From NCBI RefSeq assembly GCF_900182545.1, contig NZ_FXTJ01000001.1, positions 310,001 through 374,000 on the forward strand: DNA of 64,000 bases, given 5' to 3'. Positions 1-7,989 of this stretch are shown one piece after another (the stretch's first letter is position 1; each line of letters begins with the position of its first letter). Both the position numbers and the translations under genes were made by a program. The DNA is from Geodermatophilus aquaeductus (lineage in GTDB: Bacteria; Actinomycetota; Actinomycetes; Mycobacteriales; Geodermatophilaceae). The notes beneath the pieces are model-generated. The model saw only the letters and a program-made list of their open reading frames with translations. It made no database searches and was not told the DNA's origin.

Positions 1-655
1 GGACCACCGCGACCTGCGGCAGCTGCTCCCAGACGACGGTGGCGAGGAAGTAGATGCCCACCCCGGCGGCCAGCGCCAGGACGAGCTCCCCGGCGAAGCG
101 CAGCCACGCCAGCGCCCCCTCGCGGGCACCGAGCGGCTCGTCGAGCACCTCGGTCTCCCCGGGGCGGGTCACCGGGATCGGGCCGGTGGCGGGCGCGGCG
201 TCCGGCGCGGCACCCGGGACGCCGGGCTTGCGGGAGGGCCGGATCCCCGGGATGGCCGCCGTCGACGGCCCGTCCGGGCCGCGGGTCGCCCCGGCCGGCG
301 CCCCCGCGACGCGGCCGGTGTCCCGGGCCTCCTCGACCGCGCGGCTCCGGGCCTTGTCGGCCCCGCGGTCGCGGGCCTGACGTCCGGTGTCGGCGACCCG
401 CCCCGTGTCCCGGGAGGACCGGCCGGTCTCCGACACCCGGCCGGTGTCGCTCGCCCGGCGCCCGGGGTTGGGCTGCTCGACGTCGGTCTCGGGCTCGCGC
501 TTGCGCTGCTTGATCGGGATGTCGCCGGTGTCACCGCGGCGCCGGCGCACGCTGCGCGGGGCCTCGATGCCGGCCTCGCGCAGGATGTCGGCCAGCGGCC
601 GCCCGCCGGTCTCCGGTCCGCGCCCGGGATCGGGGTCCCTGCGGGGCTGTGCCAT
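1..655 (-). CDS. Partial Rv0497-like membrane protein, C-terminus outside window
   Basis: The frame stays open from an ATG at 655 to the window edge, so only the first 218 residues or so are visible. The ATG shares one base with the ppx stop (TGATG), which points to translational coupling. The first 170 residues are polar, rich in Arg, Gly, Pro and Asp, and carry a recurring DTGRV/ETGR motif. A hydrophobic segment then begins with ELVLALAAGVGIYFLATVVW and is probably a membrane helix. M. tuberculosis has a transmembrane protein (Rv0497) directly after ppx, which is the basis of the name. No catalytic motif is visible and the function is unknown. Confidence in a real gene is high because of the overlap with ppx and the clean frame. 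Confidence 0.75.
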   Translation of the reverse strand, partial: MAQPRRDPDPGRGPETGGRPLADILREAGIEAPRSVRRRRGDTGDIPIKQRKREPETDVEQPNPGRRASDTGRVSETGRSSRDTGRVADTGRQARDRGADKARSRAVEEARDTGRVAGAPAGATRGPDGPSTAAIPGIRPSRKPGVPGAAPDAAPATGPIPVTRPGETEVLDEPLGAREGALAWLRFAGELVLALAAGVGIYFLATVVWEQLPQVAVV

Positions 656-1599
656 CACGCGCCTCCCAAGGAGTCCAGTCGCCGCAGGATGACGCCCTCG
701 CGCAGCGCCCACGGACAGATCTTGACGGAGGGTAGTTCCAGCGCCTGCATGGCGGCCCGCGCCACGACCGCGCCGGCCGGCACCTGGTGAGCGCGGTCGG
801 GCGACACGCCGCGCAGCTCGGCCAGTCCGCGCGACTCGATGCGGGACACGAAGCCGATCAGCTGGCCCAGTCCGTCGAGGGTCAGGTTGCGCTCGACCCG
901 CAGACCGGCCGAGTAGGGCGCCGCGCCGGTCAGCCGCGCGAGCGTGCGGAAGGTCTTGCTCGTCGCCGCGACGAGGTCCGGCGGCCCGGCCGCGCGCAGC
1001 TTCTTCGCCGCGGGGCGGAGGACGTCGGCGGCGTGCTCGTGCAGCGCCTCGAGCTTGGCGAGATCGGGCTTGCCGCCCTCGGAGACGCTGGGCAGGAAGC
1101 GGCGGGTCATCCGCCCGGCGCCGAGCGGCACCGACAGCGCGACGTCGGGGTCCTCGTCGACGCCGCTGGCCAGCTCCAGCGAGCCGCCGCCGATGTCGAG
1201 GACGAGCAGCCGCCCGGCGCTCCACCCGTACCACCGGCGGACGGCGAGGAAGGTCAGCCGGGCCTCCTCCTCGCCGCTGGTCACCTGCAGCTGGACGCCG
1301 GTCTGCGCGCGGACGCGGTCGAGCACCTCCAGGCCGTTGACCGCCTCGCGGATGGCCGAGGTGACCAGCGCCAGGACCTCGTCGCAGCCCTGCTCCTCGG
1401 CCCGCCTGCACGCCTTGCGCACGGCGTTGACCAGGGCCTTCTCACCGGCCCTGGACAGGACGTCGTCCCTGCCGACGTGCTCGGCCAGCCGCAGGACGGC
1501 CCGGTCGTCGTAGGTCGGGGTCGGGTGGCCTCCGCGGTGGGCGTCGACCACCAGCAGGTGGACGGTGTTCGAGCCGACGTCCAGCACCCCGAGCCGCAT
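655..1599 (-). CDS. ppx: Ppx/GppA family exopolyphosphatase
   Basis: This 314-residue protein belongs to the Ppx/GppA phosphatases of the actin/HSP70 ATPase fold, which hydrolyse polyphosphate or pppGpp. The N-terminal phosphate-binding loop reads LDVGSNTVHLLV and the second loop VLDIGGGSLELA. ATSKTFRTLARLTGA and AGAVVARAAM follow near the C-terminus. At about 310 residues it is the short actinobacterial form that lacks the C-terminal HD-like domain of E. coli PPX. It lies in the same neighbourhood as regX3-senX3 and phoU, which fits a role in phosphate storage, and it overlaps the downstream membrane protein by one base. Whether it prefers polyphosphate or guanosine pentaphosphate cannot be told from sequence. 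Confidence 0.9.
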   Translation of the reverse strand: MRLGVLDVGSNTVHLLVVDAHRGGHPTPTYDDRAVLRLAEHVGRDDVLSRAGEKALVNAVRKACRRAEEQGCDEVLALVTSAIREAVNGLEVLDRVRAQTGVQLQVTSGEEEARLTFLAVRRWYGWSAGRLLVLDIGGGSLELASGVDEDPDVALSVPLGAGRMTRRFLPSVSEGGKPDLAKLEALHEHAADVLRPAAKKLRAAGPPDLVAATSKTFRTLARLTGAAPYSAGLRVERNLTLDGLGQLIGFVSRIESRGLAELRGVSPDRAHQVPAGAVVARAAMQALELPSVKICPWALREGVILRRLDSLGGA

Positions 1600-1639
1600 G
1601 CGGTCAGTCTGCAGGTCGAGGTCTCCCTAGGCTGGGCCG

Positions 1640-2446
1640 GTGCAGGACGTACCCCCGGAGGTCGACCCGGACTTCGCCCGCGAGTGGATCGAGTTCCCGG
1701 ATCCAGCCGACCCGCGGCACGTCGTCCGGGCCGACCTGACCTGGCTGGCCTCGGCCTGGACCTGCGTCTTCGGGCGCGGGTGCGCCGGCGTGGTCGAGGG
1801 CCGGGCCGACGACGGCTGCTGCAGCCACGGCGCCTTCTTCACCGACGAGGACGACCTCGCGCGGGTCACCGCCGCCGTCGCCGACCTCGCCGACGAGGAC
1901 TGGCAGCTCGCGCCGGTCGGCCGCGGCGCCTGGACCGAGGAGGACTCCGCTGACGAGGAGGGCGGGGTCCGCTCGCTGCGCACCCGTCTGGTCGACGGCG
2001 CCTGCGTCTTCCTCAACCGCCCCGGCTTCCCCGGCGGCACCGGCTGCGCCCTGCACCGCATGGCGCTGCGCGAGGAGCTGCACCCGCTGACCACCAAGCC
2101 CGACGTCTGCTGGCAGCTGCCGGTGCGCCGCGAGCAGGAGCACGTCGAGCGGCCCGACGGGACGACGGTGCTGGTCAGCACGATCGGCGAGTTCGACCGG
2201 CGCGGCTGGGGGCCGGGCGGCGCCGACCTGCACTGGTGGTGCACCGGCTCCCCCGCGGCGCACGTGTCCCCGGAGCCGCTGGTGGCCACCTACGCGGCCG
2301 AGCTCACCGCGCTGCTGGGCCCGGCCGCCTACGCCGAGCTCCGCCGGCTGACCGAGGCCCGCCTCGACCTCGGCCTGGTCGCCCCGCACCCCGCCAGCCC
2401 GGCGCCGGTGCCGCTGACGCTGCAGCTCCGGCGGCCGGGCGGCTGA
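1640..2446 (+). CDS. Conserved Cys-rich actinobacterial protein, possibly metal binding
   Basis: This 268-residue protein is not assigned to a characterised family. It has eight cysteines, including a Cys-Cys-Ser-His cluster (residues about 61-64) and a later [15 protein letters not shown]...KPDVCW block. The cluster spacing and the CALHR block resemble YkgJ/DUF3109-type proteins, which are thought to chelate zinc or an Fe-S cluster, but I cannot confirm membership. The GTG start at 1640 is chosen because a TAGGCT -10 element ends 6 nt before it, the arrangement of a leaderless mRNA. It is transcribed divergently from ppx with only 40 bp between them. Confidence 0.75.
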   Translation: MQDVPPEVDPDFAREWIEFPDPADPRHVVRADLTWLASAWTCVFGRGCAGVVEGRADDGCCSHGAFFTDEDDLARVTAAVADLADEDWQLAPVGRGAWTEEDSADEEGGVRSLRTRLVDGACVFLNRPGFPGGTGCALHRMALREELHPLTTKPDVCWQLPVRREQEHVERPDGTTVLVSTIGEFDRRGWGPGGADLHWWCTGSPAAHVSPEPLVATYAAELTALLGPAAYAELRRLTEARLDLGLVAPHPASPAPVPLTLQLRRPGG

Positions 2447-2541
2447 CCGGAACTCCCCCGTCCGGGTGCGGCGGGGGCCGGGACGTCCCCGCGCGCCACT
2501 ACCCTTCTCGGGACGACCGCGACGACCGGACGGCGGGAACT

Positions 2542-4725
2542 GTGAGCGACGGACAGGCGGCGGGCCCCGGCGCGCGCCCGGGCGGGTCGTCGGCCAGCGG
2601 CAGGGCGTCGGACAACGCCCTGCTCGCGCTGGTCCGGATCCCGGTGTTCCGCCGCATGTGGGCCGCGATCGCCGTCTCCAGCCTCGGCGACTGGCTCGGC
2701 CTGCTGGCGACCACCGCGCTGGCCCAGCAGCTCACCCGCGACCAGTCGCTCGGGGTCCAGGGCGCGGCGATCTCCGGCGTCATCCTCACCCGGCTGCTGC
2801 CCGACCTCCTCCTCGGCCCCGTCGCCGGCGCCCTGGCCGACCGGCTCGACCGGCGCACCACCGTCGTCGTCGGCGACCTGCTGGCCTGCGGGCTGTACCT
2901 GTCGATCGGGCTCAGCTACGAGCTGACCTGGCTCTACGTCGCCCAGTTCCTCGTCGAGGCCGTGGGCCTGTTCACCAACCCGGCCAAGCAGGCGATCTGG
3001 GTGGCGATCGTCCCGCGCGAGCGGCTGGCCGTGGCCAACCAGGTCTCGCTGTTCAGCGTCTACGGCGCGGTCCCGGTGGCCGCGCTGCTGTTCGCCCTGC
3101 TGTCCACGGTCGCCCGGGTGTTCCCCGGCAGCGGCCAGTACGGGGACACGCGGACGGCGATCGTCGTCGCCCTGCTGTTCAACTCCGCGACGTTCGCGGT
3201 CTCGGCCACCACCGTGCTGCTCTCCCGGCGCCTCATCCCGCCCACACCCACCGACCGCCAGGCGTCGACGAACGTCTTCTCCCTCATCGCCGAGGGCGTC
3301 TCGTTCCTGCGCGGGCAGCCGCTCATGCGCGCCCTCTACGTCGGCGTCATCGGCGCGTTCGGCGCGGGCGGGCTGATCATCGGCGTCGCCCAGCTCTACA
3401 TCGCGACGCTCGACGCCGGCGCGGCCGGCTACGGCGTCGTGTTCGGCATCGTGTTCACCGGGCTGGCCCTCGGCATGCTGGTCGGGCCGAAGATCCTGCC
3501 CACCATCCCGCGGCGCACCCTGTTCGCCCGCTCGATCGGGCTGGCCGGCATCGCGCTGCTGGCGATGTCGCTGCTGCAGGACTTCGTCCTCGCCACGGGT
3601 GCGGCGTTCCTCGTCGGCCTGTTCGCCGGGATCTCCTGGATCATCGGCTACACGCTCATCGGCTACGAAGTCGAGGACCGGCTGCGCGGGCGGGTGTTCG
3701 CCTTCGTCGTCTCCTCGGTGCGCATCGTGCTGCTGCTGGCGGTCGCGGTCGGCCCGGGGCTGGCCGGCGTGCTCGGCACCCACGACCTGCGCGTCGGCGA
3801 GCTCATGCTCACCCTCACCGGGCCCGGGCTGACCCTGATGATCGGCGGTGCGCTCGCCCTGCTGGTCAGCGCCTACGCCGTCCGCCAGGTGGTCCCGCGC
3901 GGCCGGCCGGGCACCCGGGCCCGCGACGTGTTCCGCCTGCTGTGGGGCAGCTCGGACATCCTCTCGGCCTCGGCCAGCGCCACCGGGCTCTTCCTCGTCG
4001 TCGAGGGCGCCGACCGCGACCTCACCCGCCGCTACACCGCCGACCTCGCGCAGGTGCTGCGCGAGTGCGGCTGTCCGGTGGTGGCCACGCACGAGCCCAG
4101 CGACACCGCGCTCGGCCGGCAGGTCCGCACGCTGCTCTACCCACCCGCACCGGACCCGGTGGCCGGCGTGACCGACGGCGAGGGCCACCCGGTGGCGGCC
4201 TACACCGCGGCGCTGCTGGCGGCGGCCGACCGCGCCGAGCACGTGGCCACGGTGATCCGTCCGGCGCTGCAGCGGCGCGAGGTCGTGGTGAGCAACCACT
4301 ACGTGGACACCTCGATCGCCTTCCACGGCGCCGGGCAGGGCCTCGACGCCGACCGCATCTACCGCACGTCGCTGTGGGCCACCCGCGGCCTGCTGCCCGA
4401 CCTCACCGTGGTCGTCGACTCCCCCGTCACCGCCGGTCCCGTCGACGCCGACGCCGACGCCGTGCGCGCGGCCTTCCTCGACCGGGCCGACGCCGCGCCC
4501 GACCGCTACGTCGTCGTCCCGGGCGAGCTGCTCGGCACCGACGGCAGCCCCGACGGCCCCGGACTGGTCTCGGCCGCCGTCCGGCGCAAGATCACCGCCC
4601 TGCTCGCCCAGCGCTACCCCGAGCTCGGTGAGACCGCCGCCGACGGCGCCTCGGGCGCGGCCGACCCGCCGGTCGGCGCGGCGCGGACCGGTACCGGGGG
4701 GATCCCGGGCGGCTCCGTAGGCTGA
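2542..4725 (+). CDS. MFS transporter fused to a degenerate thymidylate-kinase domain
   Basis: The protein has 727 residues. Residues about 25-460 form a major facilitator domain with about 12 hydrophobic helices. Residues about 485-690 align with thymidylate kinase as found in actinobacterial MFS/dTMP-kinase fusions. The kinase part keeps AADRAEHV and an EP(S)-containing region. Its P-loop, normally EGxDGxGKST, reads VEGADRDLTRRY; the DRY motif reads NHY; and the REP motif reads HEP. It is therefore unlikely to bind ATP or phosphorylate dTMP. The GTG at 2542 is preferred over upstream starts because the hydrophobic N-terminal region follows it directly and upstream sequence overlaps the previous gene. 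The transport substrate is unknown. Confidence 0.85.
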   Translation: MSDGQAAGPGARPGGSSASGRASDNALLALVRIPVFRRMWAAIAVSSLGDWLGLLATTALAQQLTRDQSLGVQGAAISGVILTRLLPDLLLGPVAGALADRLDRRTTVVVGDLLACGLYLSIGLSYELTWLYVAQFLVEAVGLFTNPAKQAIWVAIVPRERLAVANQVSLFSVYGAVPVAALLFALLSTVARVFPGSGQYGDTRTAIVVALLFNSATFAVSATTVLLSRRLIPPTPTDRQASTNVFSLIAEGVSFLRGQPLMRALYVGVIGAFGAGGLIIGVAQLYIATLDAGAAGYGVVFGIVFTGLALGMLVGPKILPTIPRRTLFARSIGLAGIALLAMSLLQDFVLATGAAFLVGLFAGISWIIGYTLIGYEVEDRLRGRVFAFVVSSVRIVLLLAVAVGPGLAGVLGTHDLRVGELMLTLTGPGLTLMIGGALALLVSAYAVRQVVPRGRPGTRARDVFRLLWGSSDILSASASATGLFLVVEGADRDLTRRYTADLAQVLRECGCPVVATHEPSDTALGRQVRTLLYPPAPDPVAGVTDGEGHPVAAYTAALLAAADRAEHVATVIRPALQRREVVVSNHYVDTSIAFHGAGQGLDADRIYRTSLWATRGLLPDLTVVVDSPVTAGPVDADADAVRAAFLDRADAAPDRYVVVPGELLGTDGSPDGPGLVSAAVRRKITALLAQRYPELGETAADGASGAADPPVGAARTGTGGIPGGSVG

Positions 4726-4730
4726 CCGCC

Positions 4731-5585
4731 GTGAGTGCCCCGGTGCCCCCGCCTCCGGTCACGTGGACCCCCGAGGACACCGAGGCGGTCGACTGCTGCC
4801 TGTGCGGCATCCCCGGCCGGCTCGTGCACGACCTCGCGCCCTTCGGCGTCGTCCGCTGCCCGTCCTGCGGCCTGGTGTTCGTCAGCCCGCGGCTGCGCCC
4901 CGAGGCGCTGCAGCGGCTCTACGACGACGTCGGCTACTTCGAGGGCGGCGTGTACGGGTCCGGGGTGGAGGACGACGCGTCCTCGTCCGCGGACCGCCGG
5001 TTCGACCCCGCGATGCTCCTGCAGCGCACCTGGACCGCCGGGCGGCTGGCGCTGCTCGACCGGGTCCGCGGCCGCGCCGCCGGGGGCCGGTTGCTCGAGG
5101 TCGGTGCCGGCTACGGCCTGTTCCTCGACGCCGCGCGCCGGGCCGGCTGGACGACCAGCGGGGTGGAGCTGTCCCGCACCGGCGCGAAGCACGCCACCGA
5201 CGTCCTCGGCCTCGACGTCTTCTGCGGCCAGCTCGCCGACGCGCCGCTGGAGCCCGGGTTCGACGTCCTCTGCGCGTGGGACACCGTCGAGCACGTGCCC
5301 GACCCGCTGGACTTCTGGCGGACGGCGCGCTCCCTGGTCGCCGACGACGGCGTCGTGCTGTTCTCCACGCCCTACGTCTCGTCGCTGCCCGCGCGGCTGC
5401 TCGGCACCCGCTGGTGGACGCTCAAGCCGGCCGAGCACATCTGGCACTTCACCCCGCGCACGCACGCGATGGTGCTGGCCCGCGCCGGGTTCGCCCTGAC
5501 GCAGGTGGTGCGCAGCCCGCTCGCACCGAGCAACGCCGGCCGCCTCGACTCCCTCGTCGGCGTCGCCCGCCCGATCCCCCGCTAA
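4731..5585 (+). CDS. Class I SAM-dependent methyltransferase with N-terminal zinc ribbon
   Basis: In this 284-residue protein, residues 20-50 hold two Cys pairs (CCLCGIPG and CPSCGLVFV) typical of a small zinc-binding element. A Rossmann methyltransferase domain follows, with the SAM motif LLEVGAGYGLFLDAAR, motif II (GVELS) and DVLCAWDTVEHVPDP. This layout is common in methyltransferases acting on lipids, sugars or secondary metabolites. The substrate cannot be predicted. The GTG start lies 7 nt after a TAGGCT -10 element at 4718, so a leaderless transcript is likely although the upstream MFS gene ends only 5 bp before. Its TAA stop overlaps the TAG stop of the convergent GlxA-type gene. Confidence 0.85.
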   Translation: MSAPVPPPPVTWTPEDTEAVDCCLCGIPGRLVHDLAPFGVVRCPSCGLVFVSPRLRPEALQRLYDDVGYFEGGVYGSGVEDDASSSADRRFDPAMLLQRTWTAGRLALLDRVRGRAAGGRLLEVGAGYGLFLDAARRAGWTTSGVELSRTGAKHATDVLGLDVFCGQLADAPLEPGFDVLCAWDTVEHVPDPLDFWRTARSLVADDGVVLFSTPYVSSLPARLLGTRWWTLKPAEHIWHFTPRTHAMVLARAGFALTQVVRSPLAPSNAGRLDSLVGVARPIPR

Positions 5586-6604
5586 GCGGCGGACTCCGCG
5601 CCGGCCGGGACCGCCTCGACCTGGCCGCTGGTCGTGCGGAAGGTCTGCCGGTAGGCGCGCGGGGAGACGCCGCGACGGCGGCTGAACTGGTCGCGGAACC
5701 CGGCGGCGGTGCCGAAACCGACCAGCCGGGCGATCTCCTCGACCGGGGCGTCGCTCGCCTCGAGCAGCGACTCGGCCGCGGTCAGCCGCTGGTCGAGCAG
5801 CCAGGCGTGCGGCGTCGTCCCGGTGGTCGCCTTGAACCGGCGGGCGAAGCTGCGCGGGCTCATCAGCGCGCGGCGGGCGAGCGCCTCGACGCTGATGTCC
5901 TCGGCCAGGTGCGCGCGGGCCCAGTCCAGCACCAGACCGAGCAGGTCGTCCTCGCAGCGGGCGACCGGGGTGTCGATGTACTGCGCCTGCCCGCCGTCGC
6001 GGTGCGGGGGCACGACCATCTCCCGGGCCAGGCCGTTGGCGGCCGTCGCGCCCCACTCGCGGCGGACGAGGTGCAGCAGGGCGTCGATCCCGCTGGCCGT
6101 CCCGGCACCGGTGATGATCCGGCCCTCGTCGACGTAGAGGACCCGCGGGTCGACGTCGACGGCCGGGTAGCGGGCGGCCATCTCGCCGGCGAAGCGCCAG
6201 TGGGTGGTGGCGCGCCGCCCGTCGAGCAGGCCGGTCTCGGCGAGGACGAAGGATCCGGTGCAGTGGCTGACCAGCTGGCCGCCGCGGGCGTGCACGGCGC
6301 GCAGCGCCTCGAGCACCGACGGCGGGACGGGGCTGGAGAGGTCCTCCCACGCGGTCACCAGCACGACGTCGGAGACGGTCAGCCGGTCGAGGTCGTGCTC
6401 GACGAGCAGCGACAGCCCGGTGTCGGTGCGCACGACCCCCGGCCGGTCGGTGACCAGCGCGAAGTCGAAGCGCGGCAGGCCCAGGCGGCTGTGGTCGTAG
6501 CCGAAGACCTCCGCGGCGACGCCCATGCCGAAGGCGCCGAGGACGCCGTCGCCCACGAGGAGGCTGACCACGAGGGGACGGTCCTCGACCGCGGCGAGAG
6601 TCAT
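5582..6604 (-). CDS. GlxA/FtrA-type AraC family transcriptional regulator
   Basis: This 340-residue protein has an N-terminal DJ-1/PfpI-like amidotransferase domain (residues about 10-195) with the family segment VSHCTGSFVLAETGLLDGRR. A C-terminal AraC double helix-turn-helix follows (about 215-320), with SPRSFARRFKATTGTTPHAWLL and VGFGTAAGFRDQF. Such regulators sense small metabolites or amines through the DJ-1 domain and usually control nearby catabolic or transport genes. None is obviously linked here, so the regulon is unknown. A CATACT element, close to but not matching TANNNT, precedes the ATG by 6 nt. Confidence 0.88.
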   Translation of the reverse strand: MTLAAVEDRPLVVSLLVGDGVLGAFGMGVAAEVFGYDHSRLGLPRFDFALVTDRPGVVRTDTGLSLLVEHDLDRLTVSDVVLVTAWEDLSSPVPPSVLEALRAVHARGGQLVSHCTGSFVLAETGLLDGRRATTHWRFAGEMAARYPAVDVDPRVLYVDEGRIITGAGTASGIDALLHLVRREWGATAANGLAREMVVPPHRDGGQAQYIDTPVARCEDDLLGLVLDWARAHLAEDISVEALARRALMSPRSFARRFKATTGTTPHAWLLDQRLTAAESLLEASDAPVEEIARLVGFGTAAGFRDQFSRRRGVSPRAYRQTFRTTSGQVEAVPAGAESAA

Positions 6605-6685
6605 GGCGGGAGTATGGCAGGAACGACGCGGTCCGTGTCATGCCTGCCACTCGTCGCCCGCGCGGACTCGGGCCACGCTCGTCCC

Positions 6686-6895
6686 ATGTTGCTGATCACC
6701 TGCCCCGTGACCCGGACCGACGAGCTGGTCGCCGACCGGCGGATCCGGTCGGTCGCCAACCACCCGACCCACGTGGCGCTGGCCGTGGAGTGCCCCTCCT
6801 GCGGGAGCGTGCACGTCTACCGCACCGGCCGGCGCTGGGAGGCCACCCGGGCCGAGCAGGCCGCTCGACCTGCGGCGGAGCTCGCCTCGGCCTAG
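6686..6895 (+). CDS. Small protein with a single CPSCG zinc-knuckle-like motif
   Basis: This 69-residue ORF starts at ATG 6686, inside a longer open frame. It begins MLLITCPVTRTDELVADRRI and has CPSCGSVHVYRTGRRW near residue 36. The pattern of one lone Cys and one CxxC is seen in small actinobacterial zinc-ribbon-like proteins. Codon-position GC bias and the tight fit with the next gene support it. Its TAG stop forms part of the -10 element (TAGCAT) of the following DUF3072 gene. Function unknown. Confidence 0.55.
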   Translation: MLLITCPVTRTDELVADRRIRSVANHPTHVALAVECPSCGSVHVYRTGRRWEATRAEQAARPAAELASA

Positions 6896-6905
6896 CATCG
6901 AACAC

Positions 6906-7127
6906 ATGAGCGAATCGAACGTGAACACCGGCCAGGCCGGCGATCCCACCGCGGAGAAGGACCCGTCGGACTGGGTGACCGGCGACGAGCCCGCCACCGG
7001 GGCGCAGAAGAGCTACCTGCACACGCTGGCCCGCCAGGCCGGCGAGGACGTCCCGGAGGACATCAGCAAGGCCGACGCCTCGCGCAAGATCGACGAGCTG
7101 CAGGAGGAGACCGGCCGGGGTCAGTGA
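6906..7127 (+). CDS. DUF3072 domain protein
   Basis: This 73-residue acidic protein has the DUF3072 core GAQKSYLHTLARQAGEDVPE, then a Lys/Asp-rich helix ending KIDELQEETGRGQ. The family is small and widespread in actinobacteria and proteobacteria, and its function is not known. The ATG lies 7 nt after TAGCAT (6893-6898), so the transcript is probably leaderless and its promoter overlaps the stop of the preceding small gene. Confidence 0.82.
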   Translation: MSESNVNTGQAGDPTAEKDPSDWVTGDEPATGAQKSYLHTLARQAGEDVPEDISKADASRKIDELQEETGRGQ

Positions 7128-7201
7128 CCCCGGCTGGCCCTCCCGACAGCCGAGGCACCGGGTCCGGGCGCCGGTCCCCACGGGTACGGACGCCGGAGGC
7201 G

Positions 7202-7243
7202 GTCAGCCCGGGCGGCGGGCCCGCAGGGTCCACCCGGGCTGAC
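7202..7243. terminator. Hairpin between DUF3072 and regX3 (convergent)
   Basis: GTCAGCCCGGG at 7202-7212 pairs perfectly with CCCGGGCTGAC at 7233-7243, enclosing a GC-rich loop. It sits between two convergent genes and could serve both. There is no U-tract, as is usual for actinobacterial hairpin terminators. Confidence 0.6.
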
Positions 7244-7259
7244 GGGAAGCGGCTCAGCG

Positions 7260-7308
7260 ACGGCCGACCCGGCACCTGGCCGCGGTGGAAGCCGGTGGGC
7301 CGAGCGTG
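7260..7308 (-). repeat. Post-gene element, family 2, copy 1 (after regX3)
   Basis: Read on the minus strand directly after the regX3 stop, this stretch holds the 20-mer TCCACCGCGGCCAGGTGCCG within a partly conserved GC-rich surround. The same 20-mer occurs downstream of phoU at 10179-10198. In both places it reads in the direction of the gene just ended. Confidence 0.5.
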
Positions 7309-7989
7309 TCACTGCTCGAACTTGTAGCCGAGTCCGCGCACGGTCACGAGGTGCTTGGGGTTGGCCGGGTCGGGCTCGATCTTGGCGCGCAGCCGCTTGA
7401 CGTGGACGTCGAGCGTCTTGGTGTCGCCCACGTAGTCCGAGCCCCACACCCGGTCGATCAGCTGCCCGCGGGTGAGCACCCGGCCGGCGTTGCGCAGCAG
7501 CAGCTCGAGCAGGTCGAACTCCTTGAGCGGCAGCGCCACCGGCTCGCCGTCGACGGCGACCACGTGCCGCTCGACGTCCATGCGCACCGGGCCGGCCTCG
7601 AGCGCGCCGTCGGCCGAGACCTCGACGTCGCCGCGACGGCGCAGCACGGCCCGGATGCGGGCGACGAGCTCGCGCGCCGAGTAGGGCTTGGTGACGTAGT
7701 CGTCGGCGCCGAGCTCCAGGCCCACGACCTTGTCGACCTCGGAGTCCTTGGCCGTGAGCATGATGATCGGGACGTTGCTGCGGGAGCGCAGCGCCCGGCA
7801 CACCTCGGTGCCCGGCAGTCCCGGGAGCATGAGGTCGAGCAGGACGATGTCGGCCCCTGCGCGGTCGAACTCGGCGAGCGCCTCGGGGCCGGTGGCGGCG
7901 ACGACCGCCTCGAACCCCTCGCGGCCGAGCATGTAGGACAGCGCGTCGGAGAAGGACTCCTCGTCCTCCACCACGAGCACTCGGGTCAT
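7309..7989 (-). CDS. regX3: Phosphate-responsive response regulator RegX3
   Basis: This is a 226-residue OmpR/PhoB-type regulator. The receiver domain has VVEDE at the N-terminus, the phosphoacceptor Asp52 in LLDLMLPG, and the conserved Lys in YVTKPYSAREL. The winged-helix DNA-binding domain includes LKEFDLLELLLRNAGRVLTRGQLIDRVWG. The ATG at 7989 overlaps the senX3 stop (ATGA), so the two are co-translated. Pairing with SenX3 and closeness to phoU and gpmA match the mycobacterial senX3-regX3 locus, which activates pst genes under phosphate limitation. The likely target sites in this window are at 9286-9314 and 40702-40774. Confidence 0.93.
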   Translation of the reverse strand: MTRVLVVEDEESFSDALSYMLGREGFEAVVAATGPEALAEFDRAGADIVLLDLMLPGLPGTEVCRALRSRSNVPIIMLTAKDSEVDKVVGLELGADDYVTKPYSARELVARIRAVLRRRGDVEVSADGALEAGPVRMDVERHVVAVDGEPVALPLKEFDLLELLLRNAGRVLTRGQLIDRVWGSDYVGDTKTLDVHVKRLRAKIEPDPANPKHLVTVRGLGYKFEQ

